This document shows positions 1 through 13,000 of a stretch of DNA of 64,000 nucleotides, in pieces. The notes below the pieces were generated by a model. The model was given only the letters and a program-made list of their open reading frames with translations. It had not been told where the DNA came from and ran no database searches. Position numbers and translations under genes: made by a program. Every line of letters starts with the position of its first letter. The stretch's first letter is position 1. The stretch spans positions 25,636,875-25,700,874 of the forward strand of contig NC_089495.1 in NCBI RefSeq assembly GCF_036850765.1, in the 5' to 3' direction. Source of the DNA: Saccopteryx bilineata. Taxonomy: Eukaryota; Chordata; Mammalia; Chiroptera; Emballonuridae.

Positions 1-154
1 AAGGATAATGAGAAATCTGCTTAAGTGAGAAACCACTGAATTCTAGAATGCAGCACCACACGGGAATTCTAACAAAGAAGTAACAAAGATAAGGGTTTTA
101 CCAACCTTTTCTTCAGTCATTAAATATTTTCTTTCTTAGAGACATAACAGCAAC

Positions 155-350
155 AATAATAACTCATTATTCAAGAGCACTGTGACAGTCACTCTGCTAA
201 ATCCTTTACATGCATAATCTCATGTAATGCTCACAACAACCCTATAGTGTAGGGATTATAATTATATTCATTTTACAGACAAAGGAAAATGATTCATAGA
301 TTAGTTTGATAACTTGCCCATGATAATTCAGCCTTTAAGTTACAAGGCTA
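155..350 (+). repeat. MIR SINE fragment
   Basis: The stretch follows the MIR core and tail order: a 'TTTACATGCATAATCTCATG' type segment, 'CTCACAACAACCCTATAG', 'CATTTTACAGACAAAGGAAA', then 'AACTTGCCCATG'. MIR is an ancient tRNA-derived SINE shared by mammals. The copy is diverged and incomplete. The assignment is by eye from the family consensus. Confidence 0.75.
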
Positions 351-2287
351 AATATCTGCAAACAAGTCAGATAATCCCAGTGTTGATGGCTCTGCGCCTT
401 TAGTCTAGCAGTCTGGAATTTGCAATGACAGTTGGAAGATGGCAGCTTGAATACAGATGGTGAGAAAGTCTCCTTCAGCCACAAGACTCATGCTGATCTT
501 AAGAGAAGTGATGTAACTACTTGGGTGGTATACAATGGGTGTTGACAGCATGTTGTAGTCTCTCCCTAGAATGGGACACATTTTCAATCAGAGAGCAGCA
601 GGACTGAAAGCCACAGGAGTGTGACAGGCTAAGGAAGCACAGCTGAAGTGGGACCCTTGAGCCAAATGCCTGCACTATTGTTTTGGGCAGATCTCAATCT
701 ACCAATTCTAACCCATGTTTCCATACTTAAGACTCTGCAGCCCATTGTAGAATGTCCTCTTTCTGGTCAGCTTTTTTCACAGCCTAGTGACACCTAGAAA
801 TCAATTCTTCTACAATAGAGCATCAGATGGCCCTAAAATTATCAAAGCATGAATGCAGGAGACTCAGGCTCTGGCCTGAATGACTCTTTTACTCTTCTTT
901 TTCTCTATTTTTAACGATAACGATGGTGATGAAAGTAATATTTTCTCACTGTATGTAATTAAATAAAACAGAAGAATAAAATTAAAAGTGATTTTTCACA
1001 TACACATACAATCCCACTTTACAGAAGAAACCATGGTAACAGATTAAAGAATATCCTCTTCATAACCATCATTTCTGCCCACAATCTCCATGACCGGGCA
1101 ACTTTAATTTTCCTTTTCTCAAATGCAAGCACAGAGTTCTCAGGAAGAAATGCAATTTTCTAAAGAGCCTCAGTACAGCAGAGAGGGGGAAATATTCCAC
1201 ATCCACATCCCAAGATTGCCCTGAATAGCTCAATCCCAGCGTAGCTGTAACACAGATCAAGTGTTATGTATCTATCTTCACACATCTCTAAATTCAAAAT
1301 TGTGTGAAGGGTAAACATTGAGAAGTCTCATTTCAACTCCTGAACTCACCTACCTATTCCTACTAGAGATAACTACTTTTATTAATGTTTAATGTATGTT
1401 GCTAGTATTTCTTTATATTATTACAAACAAATATAAATATGTAGTCTTATTTTTCTGGTTCATGTCTATTTTGAATTAAAACATTGCTGACTGCTGAAAG
1501 GGCAGAAAGATGTCATCTGCATCAAACAAATTTAAAAATTGTCTCTATTTTCTTTTGTTCTATTACCCTCATAGTTGTGGTGTCTCTAAACAATTTCATG
1601 AGTATAAAATATGTTTTCTGAAAAGTAAGAAAATGATAAATACTCGAAACCAATGTGTTCCAAGGACAGAGTGTGATAAGAACACTGCTGGGGAATCTCA
1701 CACATACCAGAAAACATACTAGGGCCTCTTGATGTACAAACAGTTTCTCAATCAACAGAAGTCTTCATTGAGAGTGGAATCTGAGGTTGAGAATGGTGTT
1801 CTATGAAGAAAATACAGAATTAAATCCAGAATGTGATTTCTCTACAGCACATGCTCTTTCCAACCACTCGGTGCTCAGGTGTCCCAGCAAGGGATCTGCT
1901 TTAGTCTCTCCAGATCTTCCTTAGGTCCTTTGCAAGTGAGAGGAGTAAACGTATCTTCCCAAAGTAGAGACTCTCCAGAGGTCTGGACAGCAGGGATGCT
2001 AAAAGAATCCAACATATGACTTCAGAGTGTTGCTTTTCACCACGTCTGACCTCAGGTTCTCTTCATACCTGTCAACACAGAGCCCCTAAGGGAAAAAGGC
2101 TGGTGATCTTTGATATCAAAGCTGACACCAATAAGAAGCCATTTGGTCATCTTAATAAATGCCAAAAAAAGCATGTGACAAAATTCAACAGGCGTGTCCT
2201 TCTACTAAACAGTCACAGGGCAGGTCACATTTACATGAAATCTTATTAGATAGGTTGTGCTTGACCTGGGTGTCTAATATTGTATCC

Positions 2288-2288
<1 letters not shown>

Positions 2289-2326
<38 letters not shown>
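2289..2326. repeat. (CA)n microsatellite
   Basis: About 19 uninterrupted CA units. Likely length-polymorphic. Confidence 0.97.
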
Positions 2327-2328
<2 letters not shown>

Positions 2329-2419
2329 TTTTCTTTAAAAACTTTATCCTGCTTTATTTTATTTTTATCACATTGTTCTGAATCTGATATCTCAAACTTT
2401 CATTTGTTTGGTTTTTGTC

Positions 2420-2562
2420 TTCTCCCTCCATGGGTTGAACGCCATGAAAAAAGAAACTTTGCTCATGTAGCTCACTTCTATGTGGAGAATACCTAGAGGG
2501 TACCAAGCATGTAGTGTGCTCTATAGATACTTGTGGGAAAACTAAATGAGTGAATGAGTGAT
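2420..2562 (+). repeat. L2 LINE 3' tail fragment
   Basis: The order of motifs matches the L2 3' end: a 'gtagtgtgctctatagatac' type segment corresponding to the consensus 'gtaggtgctcaataaatat', then a TGAGTGAATGAGTGA tail of short GAATG-like repeats. Diverged and short. Confidence 0.5.
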
Positions 2563-3558
2563 AGAAAGTGGCCCAGACTTTCCTTCACCAACACCTCTGA
2601 CAAAGAATGGTGGTCACTGTGCCAGCTGTTAGCCAGGAGGTGGTGGTGAAATTGGTTATTGAATAAATTTAAGACCGGGTCAAGAGCAGAAGGGTAGTGA
2701 GGGTTGGAGGCAGGGGTTGATTTCTGTTAGAGTAACACTGGAACTCACAGAACTAAGAGATTACATATAGATCAGAGTGAGGCATAATATGCATGTGTGT
2801 GTATGCAATATACATATACATACATCTAACATCTAACTCTTGGTTAGTTTGTAACACAGACATAGGACCATGCTGCCTTTCCAGGGCATGCTGGGAGGAC
2901 ACATATCTCAGACAGCTGACATATTTGGTACTGGGTATTACTTACACAGTCCCACTTACTAACACAAAGGATTTGGTGTACAAGCCACAAGAGTAGTTCC
3001 TAAGGAAAAAGAAAACACTTTAAATAATTCATGTAATGGGAGAAAGTGTGCTATAAAAGGCTTCTCACTACCACAATGTACACCACATAGGCAGAGCTTT
3101 AAGCTGGGGGACCCGAGAATAGGAGACACAGAGAAATGCAGGTGCATAAGCATACAATTAACCCTGAAGAAGACCATCTGAAATTGGAAGGGCTCATCTC
3201 CCCTGCCAGAGGGCAGTGATCAATCCTCGAAGAATAGCAATACTAGATCTGTTGTTGAGAGGCCTGAGCACCAGAATGAGGACACGGAGTGAGTCTGTGC
3301 CTCATAAGCAGAGCAAAAGCAAAGTCTGGAAAATGGAAACACAAAGTCAGGGGTGACCTAGGAGCCACTTGGAAATTCATCTTACAGTGTGGGCATAAGA
3401 AACATAAGTTCTACCTACTTTTAGGTTATCACTGGTTGTAGAAACCAGAATGTGGCTGTTTGGAGGTCCTGAGGCCATTGGTATCAAAAATAAGGATTTC
3501 AGAGTCTGAAAGCCAGAGTTCCACAATTATGCAACTATGCATCTTAAATCTTCACTTT

Positions 3559-3940
3559 GGCCCTGGCCAGTTGGCTCAGTGGTAGTGCATCATCCCATCT
3601 TGTGGATGTCCTGGGTTCGATTCCTGGTCAGGGCACACAGGAGAAGCACCCATCTGCTTCTCCACCCCTCCCTCTCTTGCTTCTCTCTCTTCCCCCTCTT
3701 CCCCTCCTGCAGCCATGGTTCAATTGGAGTGAGTTTGCCCCAGACACTGAGGATGGCTCCATGGCCTCTGCCTTAGGTGCTAAGAAGAGTTTGGTTGTTG
3801 AGCAATGGATCAACACCCCAGATGGGCAGAGATTTGCTCCCCTAGTGGGCTTGCCAGGTGGATCCCAGTCAGGGCACATGAGGAGTCTACCTCTGACTCC
3901 CCTCCTCTCCCTTAATTAAAGGAAATAAAGAATAAAAAAC
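3559..3940 (+). repeat. Bat-type long tRNA-derived SINE (family A), older copy
   Basis: The head 'GGCCCTGGCCAGTTGGCTCA' carries a tRNA-like A box, and 'GGGTTCGATTCCTGGTCAGG' is the B box and acceptor part. A pyrimidine-rich middle and the 'GGTGGATCCCAGTCAGGGCA' 3' section follow, as in five other copies in this window. It is more diverged than the copies at 23247, 37925 and 40451 and lacks a clean target duplication. A 120-codon open frame crosses it but is a property of the stop-poor SINE. Confidence 0.88.
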
Positions 3941-4239
3941 CTTTAATTTTATTGGTTAAAAAAATCTGTATAGAAGCAGTATTGAGGATACATCAATAAT
4001 GTACTAAGGTTAATTTGGGTGGATGCCTCAGGGGAAATTAGTGTCTAGGAAGGGAAACATCTTTATTCAGGATGCTAAACATAACAGTTTTGTGTGCCTC
4101 TTGAACATGACTGTTGAATACAGCCAAGTCATTATATATCCCAAATCTAGTTTACACTTAGCATATAAATATAGAATTCTTTAAAAAATTTAAAGTAAAG
4201 CCTCAATTTAGCACACCCTCTCTAAAAAACATTTGCTAC

Positions 4240-4593
4240 ATTTTTGTGTGTGTGACAGAGACAGAAAGAGAGACAGAGAGAGGGACAGATAGGGACAAAC
4301 AGAAAGGGGAAGAGATGAGAAGCATCAATTCTTTGTTGTGGCACCTTAGTTGTTCATTGACTGCTTTCTTATATGGCCTTGTCCCAGTGAGGGGCGGGGG
4401 CTACAGCAGAGCAAGTCACCCCTTGCTCAAGCCAGAGGCTTTGGGCTAAAGCCAGTGACCACATGCTCAAGTTGGTGAGCATGTGCTCAAGCTGGATGAG
4501 CCCACACTCAAACCAGAGACCTCAGGGTTTCGAACCTGGGTCCTCCACATCCCAGCCCGATGCTCTATCCACTGCACCACCGCCTGGTCAGGC
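4240..4593 (-). repeat. tRNA-derived SINE with internal 'gcttgagc' repeats (family C)
   Basis: Read on the minus strand it starts GCCTGACCAGGCGGTGGTGC, has a B box near 'GGGTTCGAACC', and then repeats of CAAGC/GCTTGAGC-type units (here 'ATGCTCAAG', 'GTGCTCAAG' on plus). It ends in a purine-rich GACAGAGA tract. A target duplication ATTTGCTAC lies at about 4231 and 4595, so this is an intact retroposon insertion. Confidence 0.88.
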
Positions 4594-4945
4594 TATTTGC
4601 TACTTTTTAAATAGCTGCAAATAAGATAATTTCAATAGGTAAATTTTTCAGCAAAATGAAGACTACTTCTGACTATGACATAACTGCTTTGGAAAATTTC
4701 TTTTTTATTATGACATTTCTTCCTCTTACCTCCTCTCTTCAGGCAAACAACCAGCTTTCTCTACATTGCTTACAGTGAAGGATATGATAGGCAGAAACCA
4801 CAAATGACCTGAGATGCTCTGTGTTCTGTGTTCCCAAAGTCCCAAGTCCTTGGGGAAAATTTAAAGGATTCACTTAAAGACAAGGCCCCTATATCCATTC
4901 CCATTCCAGATAAGGAAACAATTTCTCCAAGGCTAAGGAATATGT

Positions 4946-4970
4946 GGGGGGGGGGGGGGTAGAGAGAGAG
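4946..4970. repeat. Poly-G run followed by (GA)n
   Basis: Fourteen consecutive G then TAGAGAGAGAG. Homopolymer length here is likely to be unreliable. Confidence 0.95.
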
Positions 4971-5559
4971 AATAGTGCCCAAGAAATCAGTGTGCTCCTG
5001 GGAGAGGAACCGACACATCCTGTCCAGCAAAGGGCTGGGAGATGACAGATCACAGGAAGACAGAGTATGGTTACCTGGTGCTGGTATGAGGGAAATGGGA
5101 CCAAACAGGCTCACCGAGACTCCAGAATGTCCAACTTCGCCCAGAAACAGCCAGAGAGCTGTCAGTGCTGAAGAGTCATGGGGAAAGGATGGCTCATAAG
5201 CCACCTGCACAGACCAGTGCTTAGGGACCTAATGGGCTCCAGCTAGTCCATGTCTCAGGTGCCCTGGCCCTTGACAAAACCGTAGAACAGTGGAAAATTC
5301 CAAATTCACTAAGAGTGCATTTCTACTATCCTAGCCTTCTGCATTAAGACAAGATGAATTAACAGGAACCAAATTTGCCCTCCTGCCTGAAACAACCAAA
5401 AAAAAAAAAAGCAAAAAAAAAAAGATAGGTGATGGCAGCTTTTAAGACATTGGAAATGAAAGAGTGATTTGTGAGAAATGGGAAACAAAAGAGAAGAGCC
5501 CAATGATTGTCCCACTCAGTGCCGTGAGTGAGTTTCCAGGCTGCAGCTCCAGGAGGAGG

Positions 5560-5780
5560 ACTCAAGAAGAGCCCGCAATCTCTCTAAACTGGAGAGACAA
5601 ACCTGAGGCTAGAGAAACCAACACAGCCAAAGTTTGCCAACCTAGAATTTTATCTCCAGATAAAAATCCTCCAAAAATGAAGATGAAATGACCTATAAAA
5701 GCTGGAAAAATGGATCACCAATGTAAAATGATACCAAGTGGAAATATGGATCTTTGCAAAGGGATGGAGAACAGGAAATG
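5560..5780 (+). repeat. L1/HAL1-like LINE fragment
   Basis: 'CAACCTAGAATTTTATCTCC' followed by 'AAAAATGAAGATGAAATGA' matches the order in the ORF1-type region of old L1/HAL1 elements. Diverged; the boundaries are uncertain. Confidence 0.4.
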
Positions 5781-6120
5781 GTAGAAACATGGGTAAATAT
5801 ATAAGTCTTTTCCTATTAATTAATCTCTTTAAAATAGAATTGACTAAATGAAAATAATAGCAATGTGTTTTGGGGTTTGATAGCATAAGCATAAGTAAAA
5901 TATATGGCAACAATAGCATAGAAATAGAGAGAAAAGTAAAGTTTATATATTATATGTGAAGTGGTAATATAATATCATTTGAACACAGATTATGGTGAGA
6001 TAAAAAATATATAATAAAAACCTTAAAGAAATTACTAAATAACAAAGCAAAGTTATAGCTAATAACCCAACAAAGAAGATCAATGGAATCATTATTACTC
6101 CATCTAAAAGAAGACAGGAG

Positions 6121-6535
6121 AGCCTGACCAGGTGGTGACACAGTGAAGAGAAGGTTGACCTGGGATGCTGAGGATCCAGGTTCAAAACCCTGAGGTCGCC
6201 AGCTTATGGGCTCATCTGGCTAAGTGTGGGGTCACCAGCTTGAGCATGGGATCCCATAGACATGACCCCATAGTCACCGGCTTTAGCCCAAAGGTTGCTG
6301 GCTTGAAGCTCAAAGTTACTTGCTTGAGCCCAAGGTTGCTGGCTTGAGCAAGGGGTCACTGCCTCTGCTGGAGTCCCCCCCACTCCTGCCCCCATAAAGG
6401 CACATATGAGAAAGCAATCAATGAACTAAGGTGCTGCAACAAGTTGATGCTTCTCAGCTCTCTCTCTCTTCCTGTCTCCCTCTCTCTCTTTCTCTCTCTC
6501 ACTAAAAAATAAAAATAAAAATAATTTAAAAAATA
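6121..6535 (+). repeat. tRNA-derived SINE, family C, full-length
   Basis: The head is GCCTGACCAGGTGGTGACAC, with a B-box-like segment near 'GGTTCAAAACCC'. Several imperfect 'GGTTGCTGGCTTGAGC' units follow, then a (TC)n-rich part and an A-rich tail. The flanks AAAAGAAGACAGGA (about 6107) and AAAAGAAGGCAGGA (about 6536) form a target duplication with one mismatch, as expected for L1-driven retroposition. Confidence 0.9.
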
Positions 6536-6549
6536 AAAGAAGGCAGGAA

Positions 6550-7391
6550 AGAGTATGCTGAGCTCCTCTAGGAGACCTTTGTTCCAGGCTCAGCTCTGTC
6601 TCTGGCTAATGGTAGGAACCCAGTCAGCTTCTCTCTCTCAATCCCAGTTTCTTTGTCTATGAAGCGAGGTATTTGGACTAGAGTCTAGTCTAGTCATTGC
6701 ATGAGCTACATGACTCCACTTAGCCTCGATATTCTGGAGCATCTGATCTTTTATCAGAATGTCACCTGAGATCTTAGAGATGAGGGTTAGTGGCAGAGGT
6801 GAGAGAGGCTGAGAAAAACACCCATTAAATAAACTTCCCTCTGAAAGGAATGTTGGACAGGGAGTCAAGAGACTTGGACTCAATTCTTTCCCTCTGCCGA
6901 TCAGCCAAGTAACTGCAGGCCTCTAGATTTAGGATCCTCATCTGTGAAGTGAGATTGATAAACCCTCAGGTCCTATCACTTTCAATATTTCAATTTCTGA
7001 TTCTAAGGATCATTCTCAATTTTTCCCAGGGCTTTAGTCAGTATCCAGTCAAAATAAATTAAAATATGTCTCATGAACTCTGATTACAGTTTTGAAATTA
7101 TATTGCATAAGATTTTCTAACCACCATGCTATACACCTGAAACTAATACAAAATGATACTGAATGCAAACTTTAAAAGAAAATTTTCTTAAAGTTTGGGA
7201 AAGTGTACTCTCCTGCAATTTCTAAACATGGAAGGAAGCAAGTAGAAAGATCCCTCCCTATTCCTGAGAAATGCACAAATCCCAAATGGAGGGAGGCACC
7301 CTTGGGGTGAGAGTCAGGTTGGGAGACAAGGTTTGATTTTCCAGGAAAAATTGGTTCATTAAGGCCTCATATGCCCATTTCTGTGTTTTCA
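6550..7391. other. Non-coding interval, MIR-like and L1-tail scraps
   Basis: Pieces near 6560-6670 and 6890-6960 resemble MIR ('tttctttgtctatgaagcga', 'cctcatctgtgaagtgag'). 7110-7180 resembles an L1 3' UTR ('ATGCTATACACCTGAAACTA'). No coding signal seen. Confidence 0.45.
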
Positions 7392-7770
7392 ATATATTTT
7401 TGTAGTAAGTAGAATTGTGTGCCCCCCACCAAAAAAAAGAAGACATGTTTATGTCCTAATTGCTAGAACCTATGGATGTGAACTTATTTTGAAATAGGAC
7501 TTTGTAGATATAATCAAGTTAAGATGGGGTCATACAGGATTAGGTTGGGTGCTGAGCCAATGACGGGTGTCTTTCTGAGATGTGAGAAATGTGCATACAG
7601 AGACTTGTGACATAGGAGAAGGCCACGTGACTACAGAGGCAGAGGTTGGAGTGATGCGTCTACAAGCCAAGGAATGCCAAGGATTGCCAGCAACCATCAG
7701 TAGTGAGGAAGGAAACAGGAGTCCTCCCCAAGAGCCTTCAGAGAGAGGATGCGCCTTATCCTATTTCACA
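7392..7770 (+). repeat. MaLR (MLT1-like) solo LTR remnant
   Basis: 'GAATTGTGTGCCCCCCACC', then 'AAATAGGACTTTGTAGATA', 'TAATCAAGTTAAGATGGGGT', a GGCCACGTGA segment and 'CAAGCCAAGGAATGCCAAGG' follow the order of MLT1-type LTRs. These belong to non-autonomous ERVL-related retrotransposons. No internal region is attached. Subfamily not determined. Confidence 0.7.
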
Positions 7771-8204
7771 CCACCTGCCTTTCTCTGTCTTCAGCCTTCA
7801 ACCTTGATGGGTTCATTCTACTAAAGCTACATCGGTTTTTATATTCCAAATAAAGTTTCTTAAAATCTCCCCTGGCACCAAAGACTGCCAAGATTAAGAA
7901 AGTTTATAATAGTCTAGAGAGCCCCTTTTCCATTCAGATGGTCCACTCCCCCATAATTGAAAACCTTTCATTTTCATTTACAGTTCATTCTGTCCAGAGC
8001 CAGACCTTATATCGAATTCTCAGAAAGCTATTTCCATCTTTTCCCTCCATATCCCTTAAGTCTCCTAAAATTACTCGTTTAGAAATGGTCATCTAACCCA
8101 ACCCCCATCTGATGAGAACATTCACAGTTTCCCTTGGTCAGAGTCATCTGTGCTCCTAGGCAGTGAGACATATATCAACCTGTCTCCTCAGCATCTCACT
8201 CCTT

Positions 8205-8224
8205 CTGCTGCTGCTGCTGCTGCT
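8205..8224 (+). repeat. (CTG)n trinucleotide repeat
   Basis: Six to seven CTG units. Short and probably stable. Confidence 0.93.
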
Positions 8225-8229
8225 ACCTC

Positions 8230-8440
8230 GTCCATCCACTCATTCATTCAGCCATTCAGGTAACTACTGTGTGTCAGGTATAATACTAGGAAACACAGCA
8301 AGAGGAAACTATACAGTGAATACCCTCATGAGTATCGTTTCTAACAAGGGAAGATCACAAGTAAAGGAACAAAGCATGTCAGGTGTTGTTAAAGACTATA
8401 GAGGAAACTTCAGTAGGGAAATGGGATCATGAGAAGGGTT
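8230..8440 (+). repeat. L2 LINE-like fragment
   Basis: 'CATTCATTCAGCCATTCAGG', 'TACTGTGTGTCAGGTATAAT' and 'CACAAGTAAAGGAAC' resemble an L2 3' segment (tgtgccaggcactg... type). Diverged. Confidence 0.4.
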
Positions 8441-9554
8441 AGGTGGGAGTACAATTTGAAAAGGATAGTCAGGAAAAACCAACTTCTGATTATTAGAGCA
8501 AAATGCCACCACCAAGCGTACTTGACTGCACAAACTCTATCTGCTGTTTTGAATGGCAGTAGTTTTTTCTTTCTGTTATCCTAGGAAGACTCATTCCCCA
8601 GTGACTAAGATCAACCCCATTCCTCTTCTCTCCTTCAAACAGCTGCTTTTCCAACATCAGCCCCTACTCAGTCATCATCCTTCCTTCTCGGTGGAGCTGA
8701 TGGTTGCAAGCCTTCTGGTGTCTCTGCCTCAGCTGCATTATCACTGAATGTGATTCCCAGAACTCATATCTGATTCCAGTTGGGCTCTGACCAACATAGA
8801 ATAAAATGGGACCATCACCTCTGACATTCTTTATTCTGCATACTCTATATCTGATGGAGCAAATGCAATTGTGCACACGGGTTTTTTTTTTTTTTTTTGG
8901 TTTTGTTTTTTTGTAACTATATGACACTATTAAGTCATACAGAATCTAGAGTCAGTAAGATTGCTAAGAAATTTTTATGTCTCCCAACTCCACAGCCCTG
9001 GGCGCTTTCTACTCTGTGTAGTCTCCTCCTTTTGATTCCAAGCTTTGGAGAAAATTAGACCAGTTAGTGCAGTAGCTGCAGCGGTCGGGACACACAGCAT
9101 GTCACGACCTCCAAGTAACCTCTTCTACTCCCTCTGATTCTGCCTGTTTTATCCTAGAGATTTGATTAACACCAGCCCAACTTGCAAAGCTTTAAAGTGC
9201 TGAGTTATCATCAGCCTATCTTTTCCCTTCTAATGTTTAAAAAGAAGTCAATTGATGGCAGCTTAGGTTTCTGTCCTTTGCTTCCCTTGCCAGAGGTGAG
9301 TCCCACTGTTCCCCAGCGAGAGCAGGCTGTGTTCCTGCCCTGCAGCCTCTCCAGCTGAGGGCTGGGGCTCAGATTCTCTCCTCACTGCACTGCCCCCCCT
9401 CGTGAAAATTCAACCATGTGGTGTGGAGGTTCAGATGCTCTTATGCTCAACCCCAAGGTGTCCTTTTTATTCTTTACCTTTCAAAATTAACAGGGACAAA
9501 TCATGAAAAGAGACTCTGAGATACAGTTTATTACTGCTCTTGTGAGGGTTTAAA

Positions 9555-9735
9555 TTCACCAGTCACTGGCTGTGGACTCTAGATAAGTTACTCACCTGTT
9601 CTGTGACTCCCTTCCCCCTTCATAAAACAGAATTAATAGTAGCTATGTCTAAGGCACAGTGTAACCATTAAATGAGTTCTATGTGGGAAGCACTCATGGC
9701 ACAGAGTGAACACCATGTAAGTGTCAGCTTCCACT
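9555..9735 (+). repeat. MIR SINE fragment
   Basis: 'GGCTGTGGACTCTAGATAAG', 'TTACTCACCTGTTCTGTGAC', 'CATAAAACAGAATTAATAGT' and 'ATTAAATGAGTTCTATGTG' follow the MIR consensus order. Confidence 0.65.
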
Positions 9736-9829
9736 GGGGGTTAAAATTAAATAGAGAAATTCATAGTCTACTCTCAATTATTTGGAGATAGATGCTCTGC
9801 CCTATGTTTTCTCCAGGAGAAACAATGTG

Positions 9830-10005
9830 GGATAACAGGTTCTGGAGTCAGACAGACAAAAAATAGCATCTGAGCTCAATTTCATGACCTTGGCAACGTT
9901 ATTTATTCTAGGTATGCCTCAACTTTCTCGTCTGCCAAATGAAGGTAATAACACCTTCTTCACAGAGCTGTTCTGAGATCCAAGTGAGTTCAGAAGTGAA
10001 CATAA
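9830..10005 (+). repeat. MIR SINE fragment
   Basis: 'GTTCTGGAGTCAGACAGAC', 'CATGACCTTGGCAACGTTAT', 'CGTCTGCCAAATGAAGGTAA' and 'CACAGAGCTGTTCTGAGATC' match MIR head to tail. One of the better MIR copies here. Confidence 0.75.
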
Positions 10006-13000
10006 TGCACCATAAAAATGTCTACTGAACTTATAGCTTTGGATGCACAAAATGCAGTGTGCATCCTTGGGTGGAGAAGTTGGCTTTTTGAAAAAGAAAA
10101 TTGCATCATCTAAATGCTATAGCGAGCTCTTGGCTCCTGGCTTGCCTTTTCTAACAAGGGGCCGTTTCTCTTGTCCTGGCTGTCCAGGTTTCACTGGGCA
10201 CAGGTTCTTTCCCTTCCAGCCCCGTGAGCTTCCTGGAGCTCCATCCTGTGATGTCCTCACCCACTTTGGCTCCCTTACTAACAGCCCATCCATTATTTAG
10301 AACCCTCTTCCAAATCTAGGATCCATGAAGTAAGACTTTCCCCATGATGATGGGCTTATGGGTTACCTCTTCTGATTTGTTAATAGTAAAGGCTTCTTGC
10401 GAACAAGACCAGCTGAAGAGCCTCAACAGAGTGGGCACAGCAGGCACTGAGACACGATGAACAAGAGTGGGAGGTGTGATGTGTCACAGACAACTCACTC
10501 AATCATGAAAATATGCTGTCAAGTAGCCCGTGTGACTAGTGTGTACAGAATGCTTTGACTGCCTTAGAGAAAATAGCATTACACAAGACATCATCATATT
10601 TCTGACTGCATCAAATTTTCCCCTGATGCCTTGATGACAGTAGTCTACAGCTATATTGAAAAATGGCAGAGCTAGAATTGCTAGTCCCACATGCCTCACT
10701 TTACACATGAATAAACTTAGAAGTGAAGTGACTTGTCTATGTTGCAAAGGTAAGCAGTGATAGAGTCATGTACGGAGCCTTGGTTCCAACGTTGGGTCTA
10801 TTATTCTTTCCACTGCATCACACAACTTCATATCCTGCTGACACCCAGGACTTGATATCTGTACAACATGAATGCAGATATTTTCTTGTTTCATAATTTC
10901 AGCATTCTACGGTACACTTAAAGAAAAAAAATTACTTTAAGTATGTAAAAGCAAGGGCAAAATGCATTTAGTACCTAATCCAGGAACTAGTCTTGCCCAA
11001 GAAATGCTTTTACTATACTGTCTTCCTTGAAACACTCAAAATGAATGCATGCCTTTGTTCATCTAATTTTCCAAGTAAACACCATCAGTCACCTTGAAAT
11101 GGGTTATTTCCTGCTGATACACAGTCCCTGACAAGGCTGTAAGCAGTCGGTTTTAACCACCTGGACATTAATCCCTAGAAATGCCCTATATCCAAATTCT
11201 TAATTGCTGAAACACATGGTTTCTACGGATGATTAAACATCTGAGTAAATCTGCAGCAGTTGCTAATAGCAGAAGTAGTTCTTTGTGCCACTATTCCCAC
11301 ACTCCCCCCGCCCCCGCCTCAATCCCAGGGAAGGCTGATTGACAAGAGAACAATGGTGGTCACAAAAAGGAGGCCTGAGGATGAGGGGACAGTGTTCTCA
11401 TCCCCTCCTCAGGTGTCATTCTGAGACTCCAGGTGGAAGTAGACAGAATGGGTACGTAAGAGAGAAAGATCTGGTTGGGAAACACTTCAGTGAAGTCTCA
11501 GTCATGATTAAATGAGGGTCTCCTTGGGGAAACTTAAATAAAGCGATATTTAAATGGGATTTGGGGGGCATAGTTTCTTGGAGAAATGGTCTCTTAACCT
11601 TCATGTTACACCCAGATCACCAGTTAGGATTGCCTTTCTCTACTGGCTACATCGTTTGCCTGCCCAACTTTGTGGTTTTTCTGGAGGCTGTACCCCCCCC
11701 CATTCCCTCACTTCTGGCAATGTGAAGAAAAGAGAGAGAGAAACTGAGAGGAACAAAGGAAAAAGTATGACAGAGATGGTGTGACGAGCTGTTTTGCTTG
11801 TTCCAGTTGTTCCCAGAGTCCGCAATCCTGATCTTGGATTCCTGACAACTCCTGGCATGTGAAGAATAAGTTGCACTTCCTTTTTTTTTTTTTTTTTTTT
11901 TTTCATTCAACTAATTAGGAACCTGTCACTGCAAACAAAAAATTCTAACAAATAGGTTTCTTCCTTCCCTTTGATATGGCCTTCATGGTGGATCATTCAA
12001 ACCCAAGGACATCTCCTTTCAAGTAAGACCTGTGTTCTAGTCAGATAGAGATGAGACTTCTGGTGCTCATGCCATCGTGGTTTTTCCTGCTAGCATCTAC
12101 TTGTGTGGAGGAGGACTGTCTTTCCTGCCCAATGTGAAAAACGCCCAGATCTACGTGCACGCACGGCCAGTGCCCATAAGGAGCTGTTGTTAGGAGTGCA
12201 GCCTTCTTCATCTTCCACCTTCTGTCACCGACCTACTGTTTATTGTGTGGTCAGATCACTGTGGGGATCAGAGAGGCTCTGTACAAATGGATAACCCTTT
12301 GATTTGAGCTTGTAAAGCTGTTTTGCCTATTCCCATAAAGCTGGTGGCATTCATGAGGTCAGGGGAGTTTTCTAAGGTTCTCTCTGTATGACTAGTTTCT
12401 GTCTTCTCTACTTTGCCCTGGTAAGCTCAGAGCAATCATGGCTACTCAGAGGAAATGTCTCCTTCCAGAGGTGCCAGCTCTGGTCAGTAACTGGAAGTAA
12501 TATGGAAAGGTCTAGTGGGTCCTAAAAACTGTTTTATTAAAGCAAAAATGAGGCACATTTGTGGAATATGAGAAACGGTGTCACAGATTGAGGTATAGCA
12601 ATGAATCGCTGTCCTCTCCCTGTTTCTCCCACCATCCCCTCCCCAGTGTTCCGAGCTTGAGGGATTCACTGTAATTATTCCGTCTGATTCTCCAGTTGAA
12701 GGCAGCTTTGAGGCAGTGTGTGTGGGTGCTCAGTGTCTTCCTCCTCCTCCCATCATGCAGCCTCAGCACCCAGAGCCCAGGACGTGCATTCCCCACCCAT
12801 CTTTGCTTCCCCTAGCAGGGCCATGGGTGTTTCCAGCCTCACCTCCCCATTCCTGAGCCCCCTTTCAATCACCCCCCATGTATTCATGATCTTGATGTCT
12901 GTAGATTTTCCAGTGATTAGATTACTCCTTTTGTGCAATATGTTTGCAGACAAATGTCTTATGAATAGAATGCCAGTCCCAAAGAAATGCCTTTAATGAT

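Larger units (their letters stand above)
353..3558. other. Non-coding interval, no gene seen
   Basis: Open frames here are under 80 codons and none resembles a known protein. The interval holds a (CA)n microsatellite and an L2 tail, listed separately. The rest is AT-rich unique or unrecognisably old repeat sequence. Confidence 0.6.
4595..6105. other. Non-coding interval with G-run and probable LINE remnant
   Basis: It holds a 14-G run, two A-rich tracts near 5395-5425 and a possible LINE fragment, listed separately. A 146-codon minus-strand frame at 4770-5210 has no recognisable domain and is treated as chance. Confidence 0.5.
7780..9550. other. Non-coding interval, CTG repeat and L2-like piece
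   Basis: No gene seen. It contains the CTG repeat at 8205, an L2-like segment after it, and T-rich tracts at 8881-8910. The longest frames (under 90 codons) have no recognisable similarity. Confidence 0.5.

Noticed and set aside
4770..5210. 146-codon minus-strand frame, the longest outside SINEs
   Set aside because: No recognisable domain, crosses a poly-G run and (GA)n, and has no splice or promoter context.
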